Positions 1-8,248 of a stretch of DNA of 64,000 nt are shown piece by piece; position 1 is the first letter of the stretch; every line of letters starts with the position of its first letter. The notes beneath the pieces were generated by a model. The model was not told where the DNA came from. It saw only the letters and a list, made by a program, of their open reading frames with translations, and searched no databases. The translations under genes and the position numbers were made by a program. This stretch comes from Bacteroidaceae bacterium (GTDB lineage Bacteria > Bacteroidota > Bacteroidia > Bacteroidales > Bacteroidaceae): the NCBI GenBank assembly GCA_024398715.1, contig JAKSIP010000008.1, positions 1-64,000 of the forward strand, read 5' to 3'.

Positions 1-78
1 ATTTGTCTTCATATTCGCACATTTGACGATTTTGGAGACATAGAATAATCAAATTAACTGGATTGCATGAGAACAACA

Positions 79-122
79 GTACAAGGTTACCACAAATGAT
101 TTTTATGGTGGTAACTTTGTAC
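79..122. repeat. Near-perfect 15-bp inverted repeat
   Basis: Arms 79-93 (GTACAAGGTTACCAC) and 108-122 (GTGGTAACTTTGTAC) are complementary except for one G:T pair, with a 14-nt loop. No T-run follows on the plus strand, so it is not a textbook terminator. It could end a gene lying left of the window or be a protein-binding palindrome. Bases 1-200 otherwise hold nothing I can assign. Confidence 0.55.
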
Positions 123-201
123 AGAAAAGTGTGATTTCGTATATGTATTTTAACGAATAATCAGAGTTTTGATACCTAGATGTATGATTTGGAGTACACA
201 A

Positions 202-239
202 CAAAAAAGGTGCAACCATCATGGCAGATGATTGCACCT
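202..239 (-). terminator. Rho-independent terminator of ppdK
   Basis: Read on the minus strand, AGGTGCAATCATC and GATGGTTGCACCT form a 13-bp stem with one mismatch around a short loop, followed directly by a run of six T (plus-strand A-run at 202-207). It lies 25 bp beyond the ppdK stop codon, which fits an intrinsic terminator for that gene. Confidence 0.85.
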
Positions 240-263
240 AAATTATTTATTGATTTGTTTGGA

Positions 264-2984
264 TTACTCCTCTACGGCGGCCTGCGCGGCAGCAAGACGC
301 GCAATAGGCACGCGGAACGGTGAACAGCTTACGTAGTTCAAACCTGCACGGTGACAGAATTTGACTGACGATGGCTCACCACCATGCTCACCACAGATAC
401 CGCACTTGAGATCTGCACGTATTGAACGTCCTTTCTCAACTGCCATCTGAACAAGCTGACCTACACCGTTCTGATCAAGAACAGCAAACGGATCAAACTT
501 AAGAATCTTGGAGTCAATGTAGTGAGGAACAAAACTTGCAATATCATCGCGGCTGTAACCGAATGTCATCTGTGTAAGGTCATTGGTACCGAAAGAGAAG
601 AACTCAGCGCTAGTTGCAATACGGTTAGCAGTAAGGGCTGCACGAGGAACCTCTATCATTGTACCTACTTTATACTCTATTGAATCTCCCATTTCTGCAA
701 AGAGAGCCTGAGCGGCAGCATCAATAACAGCTTTCTGAGCATCCAACTCGTATTTGATACCAACAAGTGGAACCATAATTTCAGGGTGGCACTCAATGCC
801 TTCTTTCTTGAGTTCAAGAGCAGCACCGAGAATGGCGCGTGTCTGCATTTCAGTAATCTCAGGATATGTATTACCCAAACGGCAACCGCGGTGACCGAGC
901 ATAGGATTCTGTTCCTTGAGAGCTTCTACGCGGTTCTGGATATAGTTGATTGTAACACCCATTGCTTCTGCCATTTCGCGCTGGCCGGCCTCATCGTGAG
1001 GAACGAACTCATGCAATGGCGGATCAAGAAGACGTACTGTAACAGGACAGCCTTCCATAGCTTTGAAGATTCCCTTGAAGTCTTCTTTCTGATAAGGCAG
1101 AATCTTTGCAAGTGCACGCTTACGGCCTTCAAGAGTCTCAGAAAGAATCATTTCACGCATTGCGATAATCTTTTCAGCATCAAAGAACATATGCTCTGTA
1201 CGGCAAAGACCAATACCTACAGCACCAAAGCTGCGGGCAACTCTGGCATCGCGTGGTGTATCGGCGTTTGTACGTACCTGAAGGCGTGTATATTTGTCGC
1301 AAAGAGCCATCAGAGCAGCAAAGTCATCGCTCAATTCAGCATCTTTGGTTTTGATTTCACCTGCAAATACCTGACCTGTTGAACCGTTGAGAGAAATGTA
1401 ATCTCCTTCTTTCAAAACAGTCTTGCCTATTGTAATGGTACGGCTGTTGTAGTCAACCTGAACCTCAGATGCGCCTGAGACACAGCACTTACCCATACCG
1501 CGGGCAACAACAGCAGCGTGACTTGTCATACCTCCGCGCGCTGTAAGAATACCCTCAGCTGACTGCATACCTGCAAGATCTTCGGGAGATGTTTCAAGAC
1601 GTACAAGAACAACCTTGTTTCCTTTTGCATGCCACTCGGCAGCCTCGTCAGCAAAGAATACTATACGACCGCAAGCAGCACCCGGTGATGCGGGAAGACC
1701 CTTTGTAAGAGCCTTGGCCTCTGCAAGGGCTTTCTTATCGAATACAGGGTGAAGCAGTTCATCAAGTTTCTGCGGTTCGCAACGCATGATTGCTGTTTTT
1801 TCATCAATCATTCCCTGACGTACAAGATCCATGGCAATCTTTACCATAGCTGCACCGGTACGTTTGCCGTTACGTGTCTGCAGGAACCAGAGTTTTCCTT
1901 CCTGAACGGTAAATTCCATATCCTGCATATCTTTATAGTGATTCTCAAGATTGGTCTGAATCTGGTCAAGCTGTTTGTAGATTTCAGGCATTGACTCTTC
2001 CATAGAAGGATATTTGGCTACACGGTCCTGCTCGCTGATACCCATACGCTCAGCCCAACGCTGTGAACCGAGTTTTGTTATCTGCTGCGGGGTGCGGATA
2101 CCTGCAACAACATCCTCTCCCTGAGCATTTACAAGATATTCACCGTTGAACACGTCTTCTCCGGTTGCGGCATCGCGGCTGAAGCATACACCTGTTGCGG
2201 ATGTGTTACCCATATTACCGAATACCATTGCCATTACGGATACCGCTGTGCCCCACTCGTCAGGAATACCTTCCATTTTACGATAGAGAATGGCACGTTC
2301 ATTGTTCCATGAACCGAATACGGCACAAATGGCACCCCAAAGCTGTTCCATTGCAGTTTTCGGGAAATCGCTACCTGTCTGTTTCTTTACAGCATCCTTG
2401 AAGAGAACAACAAGTTTTTTAAGATCATCTACACTGAGATCCTTATCAAGAACAACTCCGCTCTCTGCCTTTACCTTCATGATAATTGCTTCGAACGGGT
2501 CAATATCTGTTTTCTTTGCAGGTTTCATGCCAAGAACAACGTCGCCGTACATCTGAACGAATCTGCGGTATGAATCCCATGCAAAATGCGGATTGTTTGT
2601 TTTCTTTGCAAGACCTTCAACAACCTCGTCATTAAGACCAAGGTTAAGAATTGTATCCATCATACCCGGCATTGATGCACGTGCGCCTGAACGTACGGAA
2701 ACAAGTAACGGATTTTCAACATCGCCAAACTTGGAATTCATAAGAGTTTCAATATGACGAATAGCCTCTTCAACGTCACTTTTGAGGATTTCAACCATCT
2801 TTTCCTTTCCAACTTTGTAGTATTCCGTACAAACATCGGTTGTGATAGTAAATCCAGGAGGAACAGGAACACCAAGCAGGTTCATCTCTGCCAAGTTTGC
2901 ACCTTTACCGCCAAGAAGATTACGCATCTGCGCATTTCCTTCGGCCTGTCCATTACCAAATTTGTAAACTCTTTTCTCGCTCAT
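264..2984 (-). CDS. ppdK: Pyruvate, phosphate dikinase
   Basis: This 906-residue cytoplasmic enzyme interconverts pyruvate + ATP + phosphate with PEP + AMP + pyrophosphate. The length and domain order fit the family: an N-terminal ATP-grasp domain, a central swivelling phosphohistidine domain and a C-terminal PEP/pyruvate TIM barrel. The phosphorylated His of GGMTSHAAVVARG is residue 489, and the catalytic Cys of the CGICGEHGG motif is residue 864. It is a single-gene unit, with a terminator just downstream and a divergent promoter region shared with rlmD upstream. In anaerobic Bacteroidales this enzyme commonly works in PPi-linked glycolysis or PEP formation; the direction here is inferred. 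The ATG at 2984 gives the normal N-terminus. Confidence 0.97.
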   Translation of the reverse strand: MSEKRVYKFGNGQAEGNAQMRNLLGGKGANLAEMNLLGVPVPPGFTITTDVCTEYYKVGKEKMVEILKSDVEEAIRHIETLMNSKFGDVENPLLVSVRSGARASMPGMMDTILNLGLNDEVVEGLAKKTNNPHFAWDSYRRFVQMYGDVVLGMKPAKKTDIDPFEAIIMKVKAESGVVLDKDLSVDDLKKLVVLFKDAVKKQTGSDFPKTAMEQLWGAICAVFGSWNNERAILYRKMEGIPDEWGTAVSVMAMVFGNMGNTSATGVCFSRDAATGEDVFNGEYLVNAQGEDVVAGIRTPQQITKLGSQRWAERMGISEQDRVAKYPSMEESMPEIYKQLDQIQTNLENHYKDMQDMEFTVQEGKLWFLQTRNGKRTGAAMVKIAMDLVRQGMIDEKTAIMRCEPQKLDELLHPVFDKKALAEAKALTKGLPASPGAACGRIVFFADEAAEWHAKGNKVVLVRLETSPEDLAGMQSAEGILTARGGMTSHAAVVARGMGKCCVSGASEVQVDYNSRTITIGKTVLKEGDYISLNGSTGQVFAGEIKTKDAELSDDFAALMALCDKYTRLQVRTNADTPRDARVARSFGAVGIGLCRTEHMFFDAEKIIAMREMILSETLEGRKRALAKILPYQKEDFKGIFKAMEGCPVTVRLLDPPLHEFVPHDEAGQREMAEAMGVTINYIQNRVEALKEQNPMLGHRGCRLGNTYPEITEMQTRAILGAALELKKEGIECHPEIMVPLVGIKYELDAQKAVIDAAAQALFAEMGDSIEYKVGTMIEVPRAALTANRIATSAEFFSFGTNDLTQMTFGYSRDDIASFVPHYIDSKILKFDPFAVLDQNGVGQLVQMAVEKGRSIRADLKCGICGEHGGEPSSVKFCHRAGLNYVSCSPFRVPIARLAAAQAAVEE

Positions 2985-3020
2985 TGTTCGTAATGATTAA
3001 TTTATGTTATTTGTTAAATC

Positions 3021-3092
3021 CGGGTGCAAAATTAATAATTATTTGTCAATTATTGGCTATTATACGGCATATTTTTTATTACTTTGCACCCG
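3021..3092. promoter_or_regulatory. Divergent promoter region ppdK / rlmD
   Basis: A 10-bp perfect inverted repeat, CGGGTGCAAA (3021-3030) and TTTGCACCCG (3083-3092), bounds the intergenic core. On the minus strand TAATTTTG (plus coordinates 3027-3034) matches the Bacteroidetes -7 consensus TAnnTTTG in front of ppdK. On the plus strand TTACTTTG (3079-3086) is a one-mismatch version in front of rlmD. The -33 TTTG elements are not clear. The symmetry may simply reflect two outward promoters with similar initial transcribed bases. Confidence 0.5.
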
Positions 3093-3134
3093 AAAACCCA
3101 ATCAGAAGATTGATTAACCGGAATATATATCTTA

Positions 3135-4583
3135 ATGTCAAAGAAAAATAAAGAATTTCCTATACTGGAAAGTGTAAAAATAACAGATTTTGCCGCAGAA
3201 GGGAAATGCGTCACCCGCATAAACGATTTGGTTATCTTTGTTCCGTTTGTTGTGCCGGGAGATATTGTTGATTTGAAAATATTGAAAAAGAAGCACTCGT
3301 ACGCAGAGGCGGTTGCTGTCAGAATTGTACAGCCTTCTCCAGATCGCGTAGAGCCATTCTGCAGTCATTTCGGAATATGCGGAGGGTGCAAATGGCAGAA
3401 TCTTCCATACAGAAAACAATTGGAGTACAAGACCAGGCAGGTGAAAGACAATCTTGAAAGGATTGCAAAAGTCAATTTACCTGAAATCAGCCCGATTATC
3501 GGTTCGGAACAGACCCAGTGTTACCGCAACAAGCTTGAATATTCATGCAGCAATATGCGCTGGCTCACAGCGGAAGAACTGTCAGAGATTGACAGGACAG
3601 ATGAACAGCAGCGCAAGCAGCCAGGCATAGGTTTTCATATTCCGGGAGCATTTGACAAAGTTCTTCACATTGACAAATGCATGTTGCAGGATGACATTTC
3701 CAATCAGATACGCAACTACATTTATATGTATGCATTGGATAAGGAAATACCATTTTTCAACCTGCGTTCCCAGGAAGGAATGTTGCGCGATGTTATGATA
3801 CGCGTTGCTACCACAGGGCAGATTATGGTTCTGGTACAGGCAAAAATAACAACAGATTTCCAGAAAGAGCAGTTTCTTGGTCTGATGCAAGCAATACAGG
3901 ACACTTTCGGCAGCAGAATAACCAGTCTGCTGTACGTTATCAACAACAAATGCAACGACACCATATCGGACCTTGACATAGTCACATACAAAGGAACAGA
4001 CTGCATATTTGAACAAATGGACGGGTTGCAGTTCAAGATTGGTCCAAAGTCTTTTTTTCAGACCAATACCAAACAGGCCTGCACACTTTATTCAAAGGTT
4101 CGTGAATTCGCCGCTGTAGGCAAGAATGATCTGGTCTATGATTTATACACAGGTACAGGTACCATTGCCCAGTTCGTTGCGCGCCATTGCCGCAAAGTTA
4201 TAGGCATAGAGTATGTTCCTGAAGCAATAGCCGATGCCAAAATCAATGCAGAACTCAACAATATTGACAATACACTGTTCTTTGCCGGAGATATGAAAGA
4301 CATGCTTACACAGGATTTCATTGACCGATACGGCAAACCGGATGTAATAATAACTGACCCGCCGCGCGTTGGAATGCACAAAGATGTAGTTGACATGATT
4401 CTTTCCATTGAAGCGCCCAGAATTGTATATGTAAGCTGTAATCCGGCCACTTTGGCACGGGATCTTGCTATGCTCGACGCAAAATATAAAGTTGACAAAG
4501 TGCAACCGGTTGACATGTTTCCACACACACAGCATATTGAGGCAGTAACCCAACTTTCGCTGAAGCCTGATTTAACTATTTAA
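3135..4583 (+). CDS. rlmD: 23S rRNA (uracil-5-)-methyltransferase, RlmD/RumA type
   Basis: This 482-residue SAM-dependent methyltransferase belongs to the TrmA/RlmD family that makes 5-methyluridine in 23S rRNA. The N-terminal ~70 residues look like a TRAM RNA-binding domain. A [4Fe-4S] cluster motif is visible as Cys76, Cys82 and Cys85 (CSHFGICGGC) with a likely fourth ligand Cys182. The C-terminal Rossmann methyltransferase carries YDLYTGTGTIAQF, DPPR, and the nucleophile Cys435 in YVSCNPATLARDL. Whether it targets U1939 (RlmD) or another site (RlmCD/RlmC) cannot be told from the sequence. It is transcribed divergently from ppdK, and the TonB-domain gene follows after 36 bp. Confidence 0.92.
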   Translation: MSKKNKEFPILESVKITDFAAEGKCVTRINDLVIFVPFVVPGDIVDLKILKKKHSYAEAVAVRIVQPSPDRVEPFCSHFGICGGCKWQNLPYRKQLEYKTRQVKDNLERIAKVNLPEISPIIGSEQTQCYRNKLEYSCSNMRWLTAEELSEIDRTDEQQRKQPGIGFHIPGAFDKVLHIDKCMLQDDISNQIRNYIYMYALDKEIPFFNLRSQEGMLRDVMIRVATTGQIMVLVQAKITTDFQKEQFLGLMQAIQDTFGSRITSLLYVINNKCNDTISDLDIVTYKGTDCIFEQMDGLQFKIGPKSFFQTNTKQACTLYSKVREFAAVGKNDLVYDLYTGTGTIAQFVARHCRKVIGIEYVPEAIADAKINAELNNIDNTLFFAGDMKDMLTQDFIDRYGKPDVIITDPPRVGMHKDVVDMILSIEAPRIVYVSCNPATLARDLAMLDAKYKVDKVQPVDMFPHTQHIEAVTQLSLKPDLTI

Positions 4584-4619
4584 TATTAATCTTATACATA
4601 ACTACAAACAACTGCAAAA

Positions 4620-5060
4620 ATGAAACACCTTTTATTGATTCTTCTGACAGTTTTTTTCAGTAGCACATCTTTGTTTTCTCAAGAAATCTCCGAAAAAACC
4701 GTTGACACGGTTCAGGTTGAAAATGTTATTGTGCCACCATCTTTCAAAGGTGGCAACGATAAATTATATGATTATATTACAACAAATTTTGAGTATCCGA
4801 CCGAATCTTTAAGACGTTCAGCAAGCGGAACATTAGAAGTCCAATTTACTGTAGAAGCATCGGGAGATATAACAGGAGTATCAATTCTGCGCGGTATTGA
4901 CGAGCCCGTAGACAAAGAAGTTGCCAGACTTCTGAAAAACATGCCACGATGGAACCCTGCAACAAAAAACGGCAAAGAGGTTCGATACACTGTCTCAATG
5001 CCACTATCGTTAAAGGTATCGCGTGTCAAGAACGGCAAAAGCGGTGCATACGAAAAATAA
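4620..5060 (+). CDS. Secreted TonB C-terminal-domain protein
   Basis: This 146-residue protein has a cleavable-looking signal peptide (about residues 1-20, ending SLFSQ). A TonB C-terminal fold follows (about residues 40-135), with the GGNDKLYDYI start and the V-x-F-x-V-x-x-x-G-x-I strand typical of Bacteroidetes TonB-like modules. It lacks the N-terminal anchor and Pro-rich linker of a true energy transducer, so it is probably a periplasmic or outer-membrane-associated stand-alone module of unknown function. Its last 35 bp overlap the convergent end of glgB. Confidence 0.8.
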   Translation: MKHLLLILLTVFFSSTSLFSQEISEKTVDTVQVENVIVPPSFKGGNDKLYDYITTNFEYPTESLRRSASGTLEVQFTVEASGDITGVSILRGIDEPVDKEVARLLKNMPRWNPATKNGKEVRYTVSMPLSLKVSRVKNGKSGAYEK

Positions 5061-7035
5061 AGGCTGTTCTGGCCGGGATATACAGAAACAATCTTCCCTG
5101 ATTGGATTTGTCCGGAAAACCGTATGAATCCGTATAATGTACTATAGAGTCATCATTCCTGTCCTGGCCGCCAAAACTGGCTGAATCAGAATCAAGCACA
5201 ACAGAATAGGAACCTTTGGGTACAACGATTCCATATTCGGTAAAAGACTTTACAGGATTGAAATTCAAAACAAACAAAAGATCGCCGCGCATGAATGCCA
5301 GTATCTGATCATTGTCATGTTTCCATATTTCCTGAACAGGGGTTTGCACAAAATCTTTCTGAGATGTAACGATCCTGATCATAGCTGCATCAAAATCTGC
5401 AAGCCAATGGTAGCATAAATCCCTGTTGTCAACCAGACTCCACTGCCTGCGTGCATATTTATGGCTCCACCCATTTTCCTGACGTGGAAAATCTATCCAC
5501 TCCGGATGTCCGAATTCATTGCCCATAAAATTCAAATAGCCGCCGTTTATTGTTCCCAACGTAGCCAATCTTATCATTTTATGCAATGCTATTCCACGTT
5601 CTACGGTAAAATTCACACAGTCTTTCTTGAAATGCCAGTACATATCCGAATCCATAAGCCGGAAACTGATAGTTTTGTCGCCAACAAGAGCCTGGTCATG
5701 GCTTTCTGCATATGAGATTGTTTTTTCATCAGAACGGTGGTTTGTCAGTTCCCACCATATTCCCGCCGGAGACCATTCCTCGTCCTTTTTCTCTTTTATT
5801 ATTTTAATCCAATAGTCAGGAATATTCATGGCCATGCGATAATCAAAGCCATACCCGCCATCTGCAACAGGAGCAGCAAGACCGGGCATGCCGCTTACCT
5901 CCTCCGCTATGGTAATGGCATTCGGATTAACCTGATGGATAAGCATATTGGCAAGAGTCAGATAACATATGGCATCATCGTCCTGATGTCCGTTGAAGTA
6001 ATCGGAATAGCTTGTGAAATTTTCATTCAGACCATGACTGTAATACAGCATGGAAGTTACTCCATCAAAGCGGAATCCGTCAAATTTAAATTCTTCCAGC
6101 CAGTAGCGGCAATTGGAAAGAAGGAAATGCAGAACCTGATTCTTGCCGTAATCAAAACACAATGAGCCCCAGGCATTATGTTCATGTCTGCCGCCTTTCA
6201 TGAAATACTGATACGGATCGCCACACAGCAGACCAAGTCCCTCGTCGGTATTCTTAACGGCATGGGAATGGACTATGTCCATAATAACGGCAACACCCAT
6301 GGCATGTGCCGTATCAATCATATGCTTCAACTCGGCAGGTGTGCCGAATCTTGAAGAGGGAGCAAAAAAACTGGACACGTGGTAGCCGAAACTGCCATAG
6401 TAAGGATGCTCCTGTATAGCCATAATCTGTACGCAGTTATACCCGGCCTTTTTAATACGTGGCAGGATACGTTCCTCAAACTCAACATAGGAGCCAACCC
6501 CTTCGTACTCCTGTGCCATTCCCACGTGAGACTCATATATGAGCAAAGGAGATCTTTCCGGGACAAAATTCTGTACTTTAAAGTCATATTCAGGTTCATC
6601 CCAGACTTGTGCAGAAAATATTTTTGTAACGGGGTCCTGTACCACACGTGTACACCAAGCCGGGATACGGTCACCCTTTCCACCTTGCCAGAAAACACGC
6701 ATTTTATAGAATTGGCCGTTTTTTACAGCATTATCAGGCATAACAACCTGCCAGACACCATTGTTGCCAATACGGTTCAGTCTGAACATATCGTTTTCCT
6801 GCCAATTGGAAAAATCTCCAATCAGAAAAACATCTGTAGCATTGGGGGCCCATTCTCTGAACACCCAGCCCTCAGAAGTTTTGTGCAAGCCGAAATATCT
6901 GTAGCCTTGGGCAAAATCCGCAAGGGTTTCTGAACCGGACAATTCTGCTGCTTTATCCATAGCATGTTTATGACGTCCATCAATCGCATCAGCATATGGC
7001 GCAAGCCAACTGTCATTTTTTATCAGGTTCAGCAT
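5026..7035 (-). CDS. glgB: 1,4-alpha-glucan branching enzyme, eukaryote-like type
   Basis: This 669-residue GH13 enzyme makes alpha-1,6 branches in glycogen. It has an N-terminal CBM48 (about residues 40-140), then the GH13 barrel with nucleophile Asp324 (FRFDGVTSM) and acid/base Glu378 (TIAEEVSG), and a C-terminal beta domain. The stretch YAESHDQALVGDKTI is characteristic of the eukaryotic branching-enzyme lineage rather than of E. coli-type GlgB, which is common in Bacteroidales. It ends a minus-strand run with the PBP, kdsB and YhcH genes. The start is 6 bp after the YhcH stop, and the 3' end overlaps the TonB-domain gene by 35 bp. Confidence 0.95.
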   Translation of the reverse strand: MLNLIKNDSWLAPYADAIDGRHKHAMDKAAELSGSETLADFAQGYRYFGLHKTSEGWVFREWAPNATDVFLIGDFSNWQENDMFRLNRIGNNGVWQVVMPDNAVKNGQFYKMRVFWQGGKGDRIPAWCTRVVQDPVTKIFSAQVWDEPEYDFKVQNFVPERSPLLIYESHVGMAQEYEGVGSYVEFEERILPRIKKAGYNCVQIMAIQEHPYYGSFGYHVSSFFAPSSRFGTPAELKHMIDTAHAMGVAVIMDIVHSHAVKNTDEGLGLLCGDPYQYFMKGGRHEHNAWGSLCFDYGKNQVLHFLLSNCRYWLEEFKFDGFRFDGVTSMLYYSHGLNENFTSYSDYFNGHQDDDAICYLTLANMLIHQVNPNAITIAEEVSGMPGLAAPVADGGYGFDYRMAMNIPDYWIKIIKEKKDEEWSPAGIWWELTNHRSDEKTISYAESHDQALVGDKTISFRLMDSDMYWHFKKDCVNFTVERGIALHKMIRLATLGTINGGYLNFMGNEFGHPEWIDFPRQENGWSHKYARRQWSLVDNRDLCYHWLADFDAAMIRIVTSQKDFVQTPVQEIWKHDNDQILAFMRGDLLFVLNFNPVKSFTEYGIVVPKGSYSVVLDSDSASFGGQDRNDDSIVHYTDSYGFPDKSNQGRLFLYIPARTAFIFRMHRFCRS

Positions 7036-7041
7036 ATGAAA

Positions 7042-7494
7042 TCATATTTTAAGTTTAAATACAAGTTTGCGTATTCCCTTATCTGAAATAGCGGGAGCAT
7101 GTCCTTCGCCTGGAAAAAAAACTGCAAACATTCCTTTTCTGACAAGGAAATAATTCTGCGCTGGAGCTTTGTAAAAAGCGGCATCCCTGCTTTCATCGTA
7201 CGGACAGATTACCGTATCCAACATAGAAGCAGGAGTGTATCCCATCAGTTCATCGCCGCTTAGCGGAATCTGGACATCTATATATTTTCTGTGGGTTTCC
7301 AAAGAAACGCTCTCCTTCAAACGCGCATCCTGCCAATCGCAGTTAACATACAGGAAGTCTCCTTTCAATATGTGTTTGCCATACTGTATCTTGCTCAAAT
7401 CCGTGTTCTCAAGCCATTGGACTATCTGACTGATATACGGGCTGAAAACGTACCCGGACAGATTATCAAGTGAATCAAGTATCATATTCCTCAA
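7042..7494 (-). CDS. YhcH/YjgK/YiaL family (DUF386) protein
   Basis: This 150-residue protein belongs to the YhcH/YjgK/YiaL family, a cupin-like beta fold often linked to sugar or sialic-acid catabolism (EbgC is a related subunit). Family landmarks include HRKYIDVQIPLSGDE and the C-terminal FFPGEGHAPAI, whose His and Glu probably bind metal. Its start overlaps the kdsB stop by 4 bp (ATGA), so the two are likely translationally coupled. The substrate is unknown. Placement between kdsB and glgB suggests a housekeeping sugar role but proves none. Confidence 0.85.
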   Translation of the reverse strand: MRNMILDSLDNLSGYVFSPYISQIVQWLENTDLSKIQYGKHILKGDFLYVNCDWQDARLKESVSLETHRKYIDVQIPLSGDELMGYTPASMLDTVICPYDESRDAAFYKAPAQNYFLVRKGMFAVFFPGEGHAPAISDKGIRKLVFKLKI

Positions 7495-8246
7495 CTTTTC
7501 TGTTTCAAAAATTCTTCAGCCTTCTCCAGATCCTGCGGTGTATCGATACCTACTGTTTCAATTCTTGTTACACCCACTTTTATTCTGTAGCCAGCCTGCA
7601 ACCAGCGCAGCTGTTCCAGACTTTCCGCTTTTTCAAGAACACCCTGAGGCATATCCGTTATCTGCTTCAGAACTTCTGAGCGGAAAGCGTACAATCCGAT
7701 ATGTTTGAAATAAGTGTGGCAAGAGCTCCATTCGGACTGGTCAATACCGCGCAGATAAGGAATGGGACTGCGGCTGAAATACATTGCATTCCAGTCATTG
7801 TCAACAACAACCTTAGGGCTGTTTGGGTTCTCTATTTCGCTATACGGAGCTTTGGATTCAAAAGGTTTGACCAAAGTTGCTATCTGAGTACGGCTATCTT
7901 CAAAACATTTCTTGATTGTCTCAAGTTGGGATGGGTCAATAAAGGGTTCATCTCCCTGAATATTGACAACGACATCGGCACATACGCCGCATTTGCAGTA
8001 TGCTTCCATACAACGGTCCGTTCCGCTTTTGTGATTTGGCGATGTCATCAGGGCTCTGCCGCCGAAAGACTCCACGCAATTGAAAATCAGATCATTATCT
8101 GTTGCCACAAAAACATCGTCAAAAACCTTGGTGGCCTGTTCATAAACTCTTTGGATTACAGGTTTTCCGCCAAGGATAGCCAGCGGCTTTGCCGGGAATC
8201 TGGTAGAAGCATAACGCGCCGGTATAATTACAACAAACTTTATCAT
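7491..8246 (-). CDS. kdsB: 3-deoxy-manno-octulosonate cytidylyltransferase
   Basis: This 251-residue cytoplasmic enzyme activates Kdo to CMP-Kdo for lipopolysaccharide inner-core synthesis. The N-terminus IIPARYASTRFPAKPL is the family signature, with the CTP-binding loop and catalytic Lys. VVNIQGDEPFIDP carries the metal-binding Asp region, and the length is typical. It lies 2 bp after the PBP stop and overlaps the next gene by 4 bp, so it belongs to an envelope-biogenesis operon. Confidence 0.96.
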   Translation of the reverse strand: MIKFVVIIPARYASTRFPAKPLAILGGKPVIQRVYEQATKVFDDVFVATDNDLIFNCVESFGGRALMTSPNHKSGTDRCMEAYCKCGVCADVVVNIQGDEPFIDPSQLETIKKCFEDSRTQIATLVKPFESKAPYSEIENPNSPKVVVDNDWNAMYFSRSPIPYLRGIDQSEWSSCHTYFKHIGLYAFRSEVLKQITDMPQGVLEKAESLEQLRWLQAGYRIKVGVTRIETVGIDTPQDLEKAEEFLKQKS

Positions 8247-8248
8247 AA

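Noticed and set aside
2195..2556. Open frames on the plus strand inside ppdK
   Set aside because: They lie antisense to a strongly conserved gene, have no family features and no promoter, and arise from codon bias of ppdK.
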